NCBI GenBank assembly: GCA_035610835.1 | Contig: CM069446.1 | Coordinates: 51,809,625 to 51,873,624 of the forward strand | From: Ophiura sarsii | Lineage: Eukaryota > Echinodermata > Ophiuroidea > Amphilepidida > Ophiuridae | Length of the DNA stretch: 64,000 bases | Reading direction: 5' to 3' | In this document: piece by piece, positions 13,335-23,916 of the stretch | Layout of the letters: the number at the start of each line of letters is the position of its first letter | Position numbering within the stretch: the stretch's first letter is position 1 | Program-made: the position numbers and the translations under genes | The notes under the pieces: model-generated | What the model was told of the DNA's origin: nothing | Database searches by the model: none | Seen by the model: only the letters and a program-made list of their open reading frames with translations

Positions 13335-13396
13335 CAGGCAATCTTTTCTGGAGAACTGGAGTGTTGGGAAGACCCAACCACCAGGGCAGGAAATAA
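13335..13396 (+). CDS. Candidate terminal exon of the secreted peptide precursor
   Basis: A pyrimidine-rich tract ends in TTTTTTACAG, followed at once by CAG, so two acceptors 3 bases apart are possible (exon at 13335 or 13338). Read in the phase left by the exon ending at 11457 or 11412, it encodes AGNLFWRTGVLGR, then PNHQGRK, then a stop at 13394-13396. The product would be a short basic C-terminal peptide directly behind a KR or RR cleavage site, with GR or GRK patterns that could serve amidation. I do not recognise the family; the LFWRTG core only loosely recalls several neuropeptide groups. A second frame is also open for 49 codons (QAIFSGELECWED... to a stop near 13481), which would need a phase-0 partner. 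Low confidence. Confidence 0.3.
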
Positions 13397-14020
13397 AGAA
13401 GCTGCCTCTGATATGACGTCATCACTTTTTGTGCCCATTTTTGATGAAGACCTACAACAAGATTTATATAATTATAGTTAGAGAACACATTTCATCTTTA
13501 CCCTTGATTAACGTTAATGGATATTAAATATTAAACAAAGGCCCAGTTTAGATTTCAGTTCATGTAATTATTCTGTTGCATTAATGAACTTTAGAACCAT
13601 ATTATTTTCGTTGCCAAGATAATGGTTCTGTTTATTTTAAGTAATTGTGAAATAAGAACATTTGTCATACGAGAGGATGTGCATTTGGAATATGCCCAAA
13701 TAATGTTCCGGGCATGAGGAAAGACAATTTTAGATAATATTTCAGCAAAACCTCGCGTATCTTTTCTATTTGATCAAGAATCTACAAGAAACTTTACAGT
13801 AGTCAATCATCGCCATCAACGTTCAAATTGGCCCTGAATCGGCATTGTGAAATTAGAGAGCAAATACAGCTGTTCCTGACGCCACATCATCGCCACTGAG
13901 TCAGGCACTAAAACTCTGCAAACATGTGATTGTGTCCACATATGCGTACATCATTGCAGCCAGTTATCTGGAGATATTGCCTTATTTGAGAGAGACATGT
14001 CGGCCATCAAAGTACCTTAA
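13397..14020. other. No gene seen
   Basis: AT-rich sequence downstream of the candidate exon. ATTAAA-type words near 13524 could act as poly(A) signals, but such words are expected by chance here. Confidence 0.4.
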
Positions 14021-14084
14021 GCTTGTATCTGAGCCGAGAATTGGGAACAGGAGCTTGTATCTGAGCCGAGAATTGGGAACAGAA
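14021..14084. repeat. 32-bp tandem duplication
   Basis: The segment GCTTGTATCTGAGCCGAGAA, continuing TTGGGAACAG, is repeated perfectly with period 32. The lack of divergence points to a recent slip or duplication. Confidence 0.9.
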
Positions 14085-16057
14085 GGGCGAGTGTAGGGAT
14101 GGGCGATCATGCATAATTAAGGGTCATATCCGCACATCTCATAAGACTAGACTCTGTCCTGTACTTTCTCAGTCTAAGATGTCCCCCTTCAGTCGTTCTA
14201 GTAGTTTACTTAATTCACCTTGCATATTTCATGATAGAAAAAATTACGGTAAGGTTATAAAGTCATAGTATTCCAACACATTGATATCGCACCATGTGTA
14301 CAGCTATAGAGTCAATTTCATTTCCACGAGTCAGTGACGTCCCTGCGGTATTGATTGATCATGACGCTAAATCGTACGCGTTTACTTGAAGGACTGACAT
14401 TAAGTGCACGTGTACATCATTTGTACATAAACGGCAATGAAAAACGCATGCGTTTTGAATCGTATTTGGGCCGTTCCTCCCGTGTGATAAGGGTATTAAT
14501 GGAATTAATTACCTCCCTTTCTTGTCACCTAATAATACATATGTCACCGTCTGCGGATAAAAGTTGACATTTTTGCTTCACCTCGCGCGAAGATACCCCA
14601 CATCGATGTCGGGCAATGCATAACGACGGGATTATGAACAGGACTTAACGGGACTTAACGCAATGACGAGCTGTAAATTCCTCTTTGTTCACGCCCTCTC
14701 GCGGCGGAGAGGGTCCAATAATGAACCAACTCCATATGTATATTTAAAAAGTACCATAATATCGTAGAGATGGTCTAAGGATGGCTGAAACTGAAGTTAC
14801 TTGTCGGTCAAAATGTGAATAAAGCTGTAAATAAAAGAAATCTATCTTTTGAGGTCACAAATCAATTTGAGTACGTGTTTATATTAACGGCGTGAATAAA
14901 TGTCTGTTCTACCTTGTAATGTTGTATTTTAACTCAATGCTTCAAATAGTTATTGTCGCAGTTACACACACATGTGTATGACCAAATAAGGCCCATTTCA
15001 TACTTTCGATCTCTTTTTCCATTGAACCCATTTTCCCTACCGTTCCATTTCATCTCTCCGCGGCTTTGCTTTACCAAGACCTCAGTTGGTAACATGTGGG
15101 AAACTGACATTTTGGTCAACTTTATTCTAGCAGTCAACAGCAACATGTTTTGGAATTCATACATTCGCCCATTTTAAAGTTCTCAAACATTTCTACGAGT
15201 TTTGTTTTTGAGAGAATCGCGCCATCAACGACGACAGTAAAGTAGTATTCAAGTAGACACTATTATAGCTCCACCCCCAGATATCAGATATCGGTTTAAA
15301 TACGGATTACATTTTTCTCTGTTAATTTGTCAAACATGCGCCACCGATTAACCGGATGGTTGAACCAGTTGTAATACAATATTTCCGTGAAATCTGAGTT
15401 TAAAAAATATGAACCCGGGTGAATACGAGTCAAAATATTGATCAAAATGATATGCATTATCCCATCAAACACGCTTATCAAATCAATTACTGCTCTTCTT
15501 TACCCGCCTTATTTACCGATGTGTGTAATTCATATGGCAGATTATCAATGAGGATTTCTTGTGCAGTCCACTTTTTTCTTATGCTTCACTTTTATGACCA
15601 TTGGTTTCAGGTCACCATTGTCTACTTGTTCTCATTGACACTACGTTGCGATAAAATTAATTATAATCGTGTAAAACGAGGGTTTTTAAGAAAATCCTGC
15701 TGAAAGTAGTAGGCCTAAAATTTACTTTAATTCAGTCCTCTCTTATTTTCCCTTAAAGGCCCCTTCATTTTTTGAATAACACATTCTATTTTGAATTCAA
15801 CATTCTTTTTTTAAAATTATGCCTATCGGTACCATGTATTTATTATTTACTAAAGGATGAAAGTCAGATGACCTGCAGCTGTTAATTATTTTAACACGTG
15901 TTTTGCCCTGTTTGTTTGTTGTTGTTTTTTGGGGGAGCCCTGGTGGCACAGTTGTGGTGCTAAGCATACTGGACAGCACAAGAAATCTTCTTTCACAGAT
16001 TACAATTGATCCCCTGTAAGATATTTGCCACTCCAAAGGGTTTCCAAACAGGCTTTA
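14085..16057. other. No gene seen
   Basis: Read on both strands without finding a domain, RNA gene or element end. A minor tandem GGACTTAACG pair lies near 14641-14660. Open frames of 60-94 codons show no family features. Confidence 0.5.
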
Positions 16058-17579
16058 CAGGGTGAGTCAAAATATCCAGGTCCCGTTTTTACCAAATCAG
16101 GGGGAAATAATTCCTGGCAACACTTGGTCAATTTCTTCATTGATTATAAACACTTGTTCAAACTTAGTGAAGTTTAAGAGACAATACCTAATTGCATGCC
16201 ATAGTTACAACATATTTACGAAAAAACACGAAATCTAAAGTGTTACAAGTATACATGAATGACGCCACGGTGGTGGGTGTTACCATAAACTTCAGTATTA
16301 GTTATTCACACAACACGACATTTGATACCTGTTGACATTCTATAAATAAAACAGCATTTGATAAATAGAAGTGTTATGAAATAATTGCACAAACATTGTT
16401 CATATTAATTAATTAAGTACGCAATTACTAAGTTATTTAACCCAAGAACTGTTAAAAGAGATGAGATCTGTCAGTTCTCTCGAATCAAGTTAGTTTAAAA
16501 TGATAGTTTCCAGATATATTGGTCAACATTTTGTTCGCGATATCTCAATAATGCTTGTTACGTCTCTTATTGCCCAAGAACGATTAGAATATAACACAGC
16601 ATTGTACATCAAACCATGGCAGGAGATCAAACGAATTCATAGCAATCAGGCAATGTGAATAATGAGTTGTGTGTAAATATAGGCACTCTTTACAAAAATA
16701 ACGATTTTTTTTCTCTCTTATCAAATTATGTAAAACAACGTTTTCAAATGTTTTTGATCGCACTAATCCTAACAAATGGAGGATTGTTGTCATAAAATTT
16801 CATATGTGTGATGGTCTGGAACTGGATTCAATATGTCCAGCTCTGCCTTCAATAATGTTCATCTTGCGCCCCATTCAGCAAAAACCTTTACTTTCATAGT
16901 GGTCCCTTGTAGGCGCGTCGCAACCGGGGCGGCCATGGCCGCTCCACTTTGTTGCAAAGAAAGAAAAAAAGAAGAAGGGGGAAAAAAAGAGAAGAAACGG
17001 GGGAAACGGATGATTTTCCAATAAAATATCGGTCAAAAGTACACGCTAAATCGCACCAAATGGGTTCGCAAATTGAGAAAAAAATGCAATTCGGAGGGGG
17101 GCAGATCACCTTCAGACTCCCCCCCCCCCCCCCCCCCCCCTCCATTTATTGGAAATAAAGAGGTGGCTTTTCGATACAATCTTGGTCAAAAGTATACACC
17201 AAATCGCACCAAATGAGTTCGAAACCAATCAGTTCCCCCTTAGACACCCCCTGTCCGAGCATAGCGCGGAAGATGGTGCGCGCACCGCTTAGATGGTACC
17301 AGCTTAATTACCTTACAGTTTTCAACATTAATGACCGCCCCACGTTTTAGTACCTTGCTACGCTCCTGGTCACTCCCTTGGACAATGTAGGAGCAGATTG
17401 AATTTCACAGAATTTGGGAGAATCTCTCTTTTTGAATAACCAATTTAAATGAAATGAAATTTAGGTTATAGCTAACATTGTGTTCTTGCTGTGCATTTCG
17501 TTAAATATATTCATTTTTTGTATTTGCACTCGTTTAATAAATCAGTGTAATCGGGACCTGAATATGTTGACTCACCCTG
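16058..17579. mobile_element. Tc1/mariner-like element, decayed
   Basis: Terminal inverted repeats of 28 bp with two mismatches begin CAGGGTGAGTCAAAATATCC (left) and CAGGGTGAGTCAACATATTC (right, inverted). Both are flanked by TA (16056-16057 and 17580-17581), the Tc1/mariner target duplication. Length of 1522 bp is near that of an autonomous mariner, but no transposase frame is recognisable, so it is decayed or non-autonomous. A C22 run (17119-17140) and a ~152-bp tandem duplication of a CAAATCGCACCAAATG block (about 17030 and 17183) lie inside and may be later additions. Confidence 0.75.
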
Positions 17580-18117
17580 TACAGCAGTCAATGAAAGCGG
17601 TGATGGGTGACAGTATCCATAATACGTAAAAGGCACGGTTTCCATACCGGATTAAAACATGCTGTGTGTGATGCAAAAAAGAGTACACTAGCCTGACATA
17701 AACAAAAAGATTTGTGAGTTGCGACCTCACAGACAAATCCATGCACAACCGTTAACATTAGGCTATTAAAACCAGGAACAACTCAATTAGCTGGATTTAT
17801 ATGACTTCATGGACAAAGTGTACTTTAGGTCCCAGATACTGGTATAGGCCTACCAGTATCGTTCATCATTATGTTTTGAGGTGTCCAAGTGTGATATAAA
17901 ATTGGATAGATTGAGCCCATATGTATTGGTTGAGCAATGAGGTGTTTTTTTAATATTTGGCGAGACGTAGTCGAGTCCAATATTTTAAAACTCATAGCAA
18001 GACCAATACACATTGGGCGTAAATCATCCAATTTTATCAATTTTTTTTTTGTATCCAATATTATCCACGCTTTGACACCTCAAAACATAATAATTATATA
18101 ATATTGGATGGCTTTGA

Positions 18118-18220
18118 GGGTGATACAAGAAAATATTGCACGAGCTATAAAAAATATTGCACGAGTCGGAGACGAGTGCAATATTTTTTATAGCGAGTGC
18201 AATATTTTCTTGTATCACCC
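18118..18220. repeat. Near-perfect ~100-bp hairpin
   Basis: GGGTGATACAAGAAAATATT... reads into its own inverse around a 4-base centre near 18169. The stem is about 49 bp, with mismatches only where GCACGAG on the left faces GCACTCG on the right. Two nested copies of AAAATATTGCACGAG lie in each arm. RNA or single-stranded DNA from it would fold tightly. Confidence 0.9.
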
Positions 18221-18252
18221 GAAAATAAGACATCCAATATTATTATTATTAT

Positions 18253-18390
18253 TTATATCAGGCTTTTACCCATAGTTGCGTTGCGTGTTGGTTTAATTGT
18301 ATTTGCAGAATCTTTGTTCCGCAAAAGTTCGTTAAAATCATCATCACTTAGAGAAGCGAATCTCCCGGGAGTCTGCTGCGGTTCCGACAT
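18253..18390 (-). pseudogene. DUF3504/Crypton-like N-terminal exon relic
   Basis: From an internal ATG at 18390 the minus strand reads MSEPQQTPGRFASLSDDDFN then ELLRNKDSANTIKPTRNAT. The pattern F-x-S-L-S-D/E..., LL-x-N-K-D-S-x-N-T-x-K matches, from family memory, the N-terminal segment of DUF3504-type proteins (KIAA1958/ZMYM/Crypton tyrosine-recombinase relatives) common in marine invertebrates. After NAT the frame runs into MGKSLI and stops, but ATGG|GTAAAAG is a usable splice donor just there, so this may be a first coding exon. It sits between the arms of a palindromic element, which suggests capture by the element or descent from the element's own recombinase gene. No downstream exons were found. 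Confidence 0.4.
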
Positions 18391-18891
18391 TTTGCAAACT
18401 TGTTTGTTGTTTTCGCAGTGGTTCCCCACGTAAGCCTGCTTCATTGATCCGATAACACGTATTTGCGAAACCCATGCAATCAGCGAAAATTAATCTCGAC
18501 TGCTTGCTTAATAAACGCTTAAGTTGCGTGAGCTCCTTTGTATACAATAGTATAGACGAATATTCGTAACGAACAAATAAAGGGCATGAGACTAAAAAAT
18601 ATTGGACGGCAATATTTTTATAATATTGGATGCATCCGGGTACTTTGGTTAAACAATATTGAATACACAGTTTTATTGTACCGTTAAAAAGCCTGATATA
18701 AATAATAATAATAGATAATATTGGATCCAAAGCATAATAATGATAAAATTGGATGATTTACGCCCAATATGTATTGGTCTCGGTATGAGTTTTAAAATAT
18801 TGGGCTCGACGGATTTTAAAAACTCATAGCTCGACCAATACATATGGGTCAATCTATCCAATTTTATATCAATACAGGAACATAAAAGTTG

Positions 18892-19121
18892 CCAGTATCG
18901 CTCGATACTGGTACAATTTTACTGTTTCAGTATCGGTCGATACTGGAACACCAAATTGTGTTCCAGTATCGAGCGCTATGGAACATTTTTCTGTTCTAGT
19001 ATCGGTCGATACTGGTACACATGATACCAGTGTGATTTGTCCCAGTATTGGACGATACTGGTATATAATTTTATATGTGCTGGTATATAATTTTATATGT
19101 GCCAGTATCGTTCGATACTGG
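18892..19121. repeat. Array of six 20-bp palindromes
   Basis: Variants of CCAGTATCGNNCGATACTGG occur at 18892, 18927, 18963 (degenerate), 18996, 19042 and 19102. Most differ only in the two central bases or by one substitution, and each could form a 9-bp stem. The spacers are unrelated except for a perfect tandem 22-bp pair, GTATATAATTTTATATGTGC, at 19061-19104. The open frame reading repeated VPVSTDT on the minus strand is a by-product. Confidence 0.9.
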
Positions 19122-19164
19122 AACACTGACTTTGTACCAGTACCGTAACTTGACATCGTATATG

Positions 19165-19525
19165 CATGATATTCAAATTATAATAAAACAACATCGTATG
19201 AACAAAATAGTAGAAAATGTTATAACATTTGTTATGGAAACAAACATAAAATGTCATAATGCCAAAAACAAAAGTCAAATTACCTTACGCATTCCCAATT
19301 CAGCTTTAGAAAGAAATAGCAAACTGGAGTGTTACCGTGTCTAAATTGATCAATACAATGTTTACCAATAACACAAATATAATTGATAAACTTATTATTT
19401 ACATTGAAAGCATGCATTCCGAATAAAACGTTTTCAACTTATAATTTCAACGAAATATTTCACTTATAAAAAATAAGGTTATTGTCATGGTATGGTCCTA
19501 TATGCCCTTAACCTTTTTAGTATGA
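19165..19525. other. No gene seen
   Basis: AT-rich sequence between the palindrome array and a small hairpin; nothing further recognised. Confidence 0.5.
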
Positions 19526-19564
19526 CTTATAGCACGAGGCAGCGTAGCTGCCGAGTGCTATAAG
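19526..19564. repeat. Perfect two-part hairpin
   Basis: CTTATAGCAC pairs with GTGCTATAAG, and inside it GGCAGC pairs with GCTGCC around GTA. The signature GCACGAG...GAGTGC is shared with the larger hairpin at 18118-18220, suggesting both come from the same kind of element terminus. Confidence 0.8.
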
Positions 19565-20001
19565 GAATTAATAGCACTCATCGACAGTGACCATTTAGTG
19601 ATTTATATGGCAGAGCTCTACCCTACACACCAGATATACACCACTTTCACAGTAGGACACCTCTCACTCACCCAGACTTAGACAATCATCTATTATTAAA
19701 CACACACACACCAAGTTGGGTAATAATTACAGTGCTGTAATTAATCAGGTTATTTACGATGTCAAATTTACAGCATTCTGAAGCTGTACAATAAGTGAAA
19801 TTTGTGGAATTCTGGATTGGCTGTGTATGTGCTATTATACAAGAAAAAGAAATGCTCTGTGTAGTCAATAACGTTACGTGAACTGCAGATAAGATTAATT
19901 TGGTCGGGTAATTGTTGTTGAGAATTTTCCAGTTCAGGGTTATCGACCTTGCTTCATGAGTGCAGTCAGGAATTGCCTTTCAAATAGGCTTCCAATTGAA
20001 T
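19565..20001. other. No gene seen
   Basis: No recognisable frame or element end before the TIR at 20002. Confidence 0.5.
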
Positions 20002-21204
20002 CGTCGCTGTTCTGACATACCGGCACATGTGCCATTTTGGGCAAAATGAGTTAAGGGGGGACTTAAGGAAGTTTTTGATTTGATTTTTTGAATTTTGCGA
20101 GTGCTGTAATTATTGAACTATTAATCAAATGCATATAAAAGTAAACATTTTTGGAAAGGAAATGGATCAGAGAATCCAAATTTGGCGTCAATTTTGACCA
20201 AAAAAGTAGATTTTTTGAGAAAATCACAAAATTCACTTTTTTGACCCAAATTTTTTTGAACAAAGCTAACAAAAATAATACTAATGAAGGGACGATTTTT
20301 TTTTTTAAAAACCTAATTAATATTTTTGAAAATTTTGACCAAAAAGTGCCAAAAAACGTGAAAAATGGATTTCTTTTTTTTTTACACTTTTTTGTCAAAA
20401 TTTCAAAAAATATTGGATTAGGTTAAAAAAAAAAAATTGTCCCTTCATTAGTATCTTAACATCATTATAAAGTGATTTTGAAATATTTTACTCAAAATTA
20501 TTTTTGTTAGCTTTGTTCAAAAAAATTTGGGTCAAAAAAGTGTGATTGGTTTTATGTGATTTTCTCAAACAATCAACATTTTTGGTCAAAATTTATGCCA
20601 AATTTGGATTCTCTGATCCATTTCCTTTCCAAAAAGGTATACTTTTATATACATTTGAGTCATGGTTCAATAATTACAGCACTAACAAAATTCAACAAAA
20701 AACTTCCTTAAGTCCCCCCTTAAGTTGCATTTTATGATCTACAAAAAAAAATCTTTATTCTCCAACAAAATTGAGACAAAAAAGGTAATTAATTAATGAG
20801 ATACCGCACTAATTAGTGTGATATGCCAGGGTTTTAACATAATACCGGCATGAAAACCTCATTTTGTATTCTGACATAACGGCACATCATAATATTCTGC
20901 CATAGACCACCGTGTAACTGCTGTTCTGACATACCGGCATATCACTGTAGGACGAATATGAAGTGTTTTTCTTCTTTCTGACATACCGGCACATGACATA
21001 ATTACTCCTAATTAATAATTGCAATTTGTTGTTGTAACATGCTCATAACAAACATAACTATATATCTATTAGTGTTCTTTGACAATGATAGTGACATTTG
21101 ATGTAAATGCTCTCTAACAAGTCTTTAAAAATTGGAAAATTTTCAAACACGATTTTCTCAAAACGCTGTTTTTCGTGATGTGCCGGTATGTCAGAACAGC
21201 GACG
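20002..21204. mobile_element. Inverted-repeat element with CGTCGCTGTTCTGACATACC ends
   Basis: Both ends carry CGTCGCTGTTCTGACATACC followed by GGCACAT (27 bp) in inverted orientation. Three more copies of TTCTGACATAMCGGCAYAT lie inside near the right end, at 20869, 20923 and 20976. Subterminal repeats of the terminal motif are typical of transposase-binding arrays in non-autonomous DNA transposons. A second element (20055-20719) is inserted near its left end. Confidence 0.8.
20055..20719. mobile_element. Long palindromic element, TTAA-flanked
   Basis: TTAA lies on both sides (20051-20054 and 20720-20723). Inside, arms of about 330 bp pair over nearly the whole length: GGGGGGACTTAAGGAAGTTT, AAAGGAAATGGATCAGAGAA, GACCCAAATTTTTTTGAACA and ACTAATGAAGGGAC are each found inverted. 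TTAA suggests a piggyBac-type mechanism, by inference. The 91- and 111-codon frames, rich in Lys and Phe, are palindrome artefacts. Confidence 0.75.
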
Positions 21205-21734
21205 GAATGTGTGATTCGGATAGCGTCTTATCCAGAGGTATGGACCGATTGGGAATGTAACCATGGAATTAAGGATTGCCTTCCTAAACACCATTGTTAG
21301 GGACGCACCATTTGATTTTCAGGGGGCGGTAGGAAGTTGGGTTCGGGGTAGAATTTTTTTTTAATGTATCCATTCATATTGAGTTGGGTGGGGGTAGAAT
21401 TGTTTTTTGTTTTTTTTACTCATCAGGGGGGGGGGGGGGGGGGGTTTGCCTGCATAGAGGGGGAACTCGTCCCTTACAAGCATCAGTATGTGTACCATTA
21501 AAAATGATTTCCGTGTTTGGGCTCAAATTCAGATCACTCATCGATTTCCATTTTAACGGGAGAGCGTTACGAAAGGCACAGTATTTGAACAGGACACTAC
21601 CATTACAAGGCATACTGTGCTTGAAATTATCAAGTGTAAGAAATATAAAATGTAAAAAAGATGAATCCAACGGAACCAGGAACAAAACACACCAAGGATC
21701 AGGAAACTGATACAAGAGGATATCTCGAAAATGT
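21205..21734. other. No gene seen; G19 run
   Basis: A run of 19 G occupies 21426-21444. The overlapping open frames on both strands (21384-21715) have no family features. Confidence 0.5.
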
Positions 21735-22215
21735 AAAAATGCTAAAGAGTAAAATCAAGATATACCAACAGGGTGTGGGGAAACTGGTAATAACAAGGGA
21801 GAATAACGCGATAAAACAGATTTAAAAAAACCACCCAATAACACACGGAAATGCACTGGGACAAGCAATGGAAATTCAGTGTTAACTTGGGTGTCTAGTC
21901 AACATCTATTACTGGCATTGTGCTATAATTACAGTGGTGGACTTGTCTAGTTCATTATCTTATTTATAGTTCTTAACACTTTTGTTTTTTATATTTTGTC
22001 CCTGATGAAGGGTGATATATCCACTTGAAACGTCGGTCTTTATTGTTACCATATCTTTGTTGTTTTATTGCACAGCAATTTTCATTGCTTGTCCCGGCCA
22101 GTGCATTTCCGTGCGTTATTGTGTTATTTATCTGTTTTATCGCGTTATTCTCCCTTGTTATTACCTGTTTCCCCACACCCTGTTGGTATATATTGCTTTT
22201 ACTCTTTAGCAAGAG
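21735..22215. repeat. Inverted repeat with a Penelope-like signature
   Basis: Arms at about 21735-21880 and 22080-22215 are inverted copies sharing TATACCAACAGGGTGTGGGG, AATAACAAGGGAGAATAACG and CGGAAATGCACTGG. Between them is CCTGATGAAGGG...GAAACGTCGG, a sequence I associate with the 3' portion of Penelope-like retroelements, which also often insert with inverted partial copies. That assignment is inference from memory; no reverse transcriptase or GIY-YIG domain is visible. Confidence 0.45.
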
Positions 22216-22249
22216 TAAGAAAGTTACCCTGATTATCAAATAATTGGTG

Positions 22250-22936
22250 AATTCAAATGAAACCGGCTTTAATACACCTCTTCATGAAAAGAGTCTTGCT
22301 GTTAAGTTGGATTAAGTTCTTATTCCAAATAATCTCATTATGATACACTCTCTTGGTCGTGAAGTAAGTCTTTTAAGCCTTAAAAGGACATTCGCATAAA
22401 AACATGAATTCTACATGTATTATGTGCAACATGACATCTTATAAACAATATTCATACGACTAAAATTACACGAGTTTTTACACGAACATTTATAATTAAA
22501 AATGTTGTTGCTAATGCAAATTTTTGTAGACACACAAGTAAAGTGCAAAGTTTTTCTATGTTGCAGTGTCAATATCCACGAGCTTCTTAACCCAAGATTA
22601 TTTTAAAGAGTCTAGGAAACGGGAAACATGAAACAATTTAATACCACCCATATCATAATCTGAAATTGCTGTTTTCCTATGAACGGCTTCATTGCTGTTC
22701 CAAATAAATTTTGGTAAACATTGTGTTGATCTTAACGACAACATGATCGGGTCTGTGAATAGTAGTTGCTATGAAAGTGAGTTGGAACGCCAAAAGGGAC
22801 TTTATTGGCCGAGTGCACCAATTGCGAGTAGCTGAAGAATAGCGCTACCTCGATAGTAACTGAGGCGTAACCAACATATTTAAGAGTACCACACCGGGGT
22901 AAGCTTGTGAGTAATTTACGCTAAATCTTATACCTG
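22250..22936. other. No gene seen
   Basis: AT-rich intergenic sequence without recognisable structure. Confidence 0.5.
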
Positions 22937-23529
22937 CTCTCTTAATTCCAAAGATTGAAAATTCAATCTAAAAGATTGACTTTTCAATCTTTCATAGATT
23001 GCCTAGAGGGAACAAATTGTTTTTTCAATCGTTTTTCGATTTAGTTTTCAATCTGTAGTAAAAGATTGATATGTTCGTACACACGAATACATGACTGGCA
23101 ATTGGAAGAACAATATCATTGGGCTTTTTATTAACATTCTCCAAAATAATTTTTCGTGTGTACAGTTTTTTGTGTGAATAATGTTCTTACTTGTCATTTA
23201 ATTATGAAATAGTTTATGTTGCAGATCGAATCATTTGTTGAAATGTATAAATATACAATCCAAAGTGTTACAAAACCAATATGACCTACCTAACTGCGCA
23301 TGTGTTGAATTCAATCTTTTTCTAGATTGACACTTTAGTCGAGATTATAAACGGTACAAACACACGTGCACAGTGCAGTAATATGTATCAATCTTTTTCC
23401 AGATTGACTCAAAGATACTCATTGTCACGAGTTTTTATCATCTTTTCAATCTAAATCCAATCTAAAAGATTGAGAAAAAAGTCAATCTGTGAAAGACGGA
23501 CATTTTCAATCTTTTGATTTAAGAGAGTG
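22937..23529. mobile_element. Element saturated with GATTGAAA/TTCAATC words
   Basis: The ends are inverted: left CTCTCTTAATTCCAAAGATT, right (inverted) CACTCTCTTAAATCAAAAGA, both running on into GATTGAAAAT. More than 15 copies of AGATTG or CAATCT fill the two outer thirds, often back to back as small palindromes. The end sequence resembles CACTCTTAG of the next element at 23917, so the two may belong to one superfamily. The TSD is not clear. Confidence 0.7.
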
Positions 23530-23914
23530 ACCGGACCCAAGAGTAAGTTGGAGCATAACGTTATGCTGCGGCAACTATCGATGCTAAAAGATTTGCAAGG
23601 TGTACGCTGACATACATGTCGAGGAAATAGGTGACTTTATTAAAAACATTTTGATTGGATTAACTGAACACTCATGTCAAATCAATTATTTATCAAGCAA
23701 TAGTATACATAATTATAGAAGTTAAATAAAGCAATCAAGAGATAAATGATATAAAATAAATAAATGTAAAAATATAAACGCGTGGACCTTTGTAATGGAT
23801 AAACAATTGACATAAAAATGATGTTACAATAATCCACCATCAAGTTTAAAAATGCAAAGAATAATAAGGAATACATGGCGTGTTTCTCGATTGCCAGTGG
23901 CATAGGCAACATAC
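23530..23914. other. No gene seen
   Basis: AT-rich spacer between two motif-dense elements. Confidence 0.5.
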
Positions 23915-23916
23915 TA

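Larger units (their letters stand above)
17832..18880. mobile_element. Large nested palindromic element
   Basis: The outer arms (about 17890-18060 and 18725-18870) are inverted copies containing ATAAAATTGGATAGATT, CATATGTATTGGTY and CCAATATTTTAAAACTCATA-type blocks. An inner pair, CCAATATTATTATTATTATT at 18233 and its inverse ending at 18723, reaches TTTATATCAGGCTTTT on both sides. GATACTGGTATAGGCCTACC at 17836 opens the left flank and the CCAGTATCG palindromes begin just right of the element. Inside lie a ~100-bp hairpin and a protein-coding relic (separate entries). Non-autonomous DNA transposon structure is the simplest reading; superfamily not assigned. Confidence 0.7.

Noticed and set aside
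13335..13481. Alternative 49-codon phase-0 frame over the candidate terminal exon
   Set aside because: Open and acidic, but no upstream exon in the matching phase was found, while the other phase joins an exon at 11275.
18892..19156. Possible CRISPR-like repeat-spacer array
   Set aside because: Repeats are palindromic, spacers vary in length from about 14 to 40, and the context is clearly animal DNA with transposon structures.
20063..20426. Overlapping Lys/Phe-rich frames of 91 and 111 codons on both strands
   Set aside because: They lie in a near-complete palindrome of A/T runs; the similarity of both strands creates the frames.
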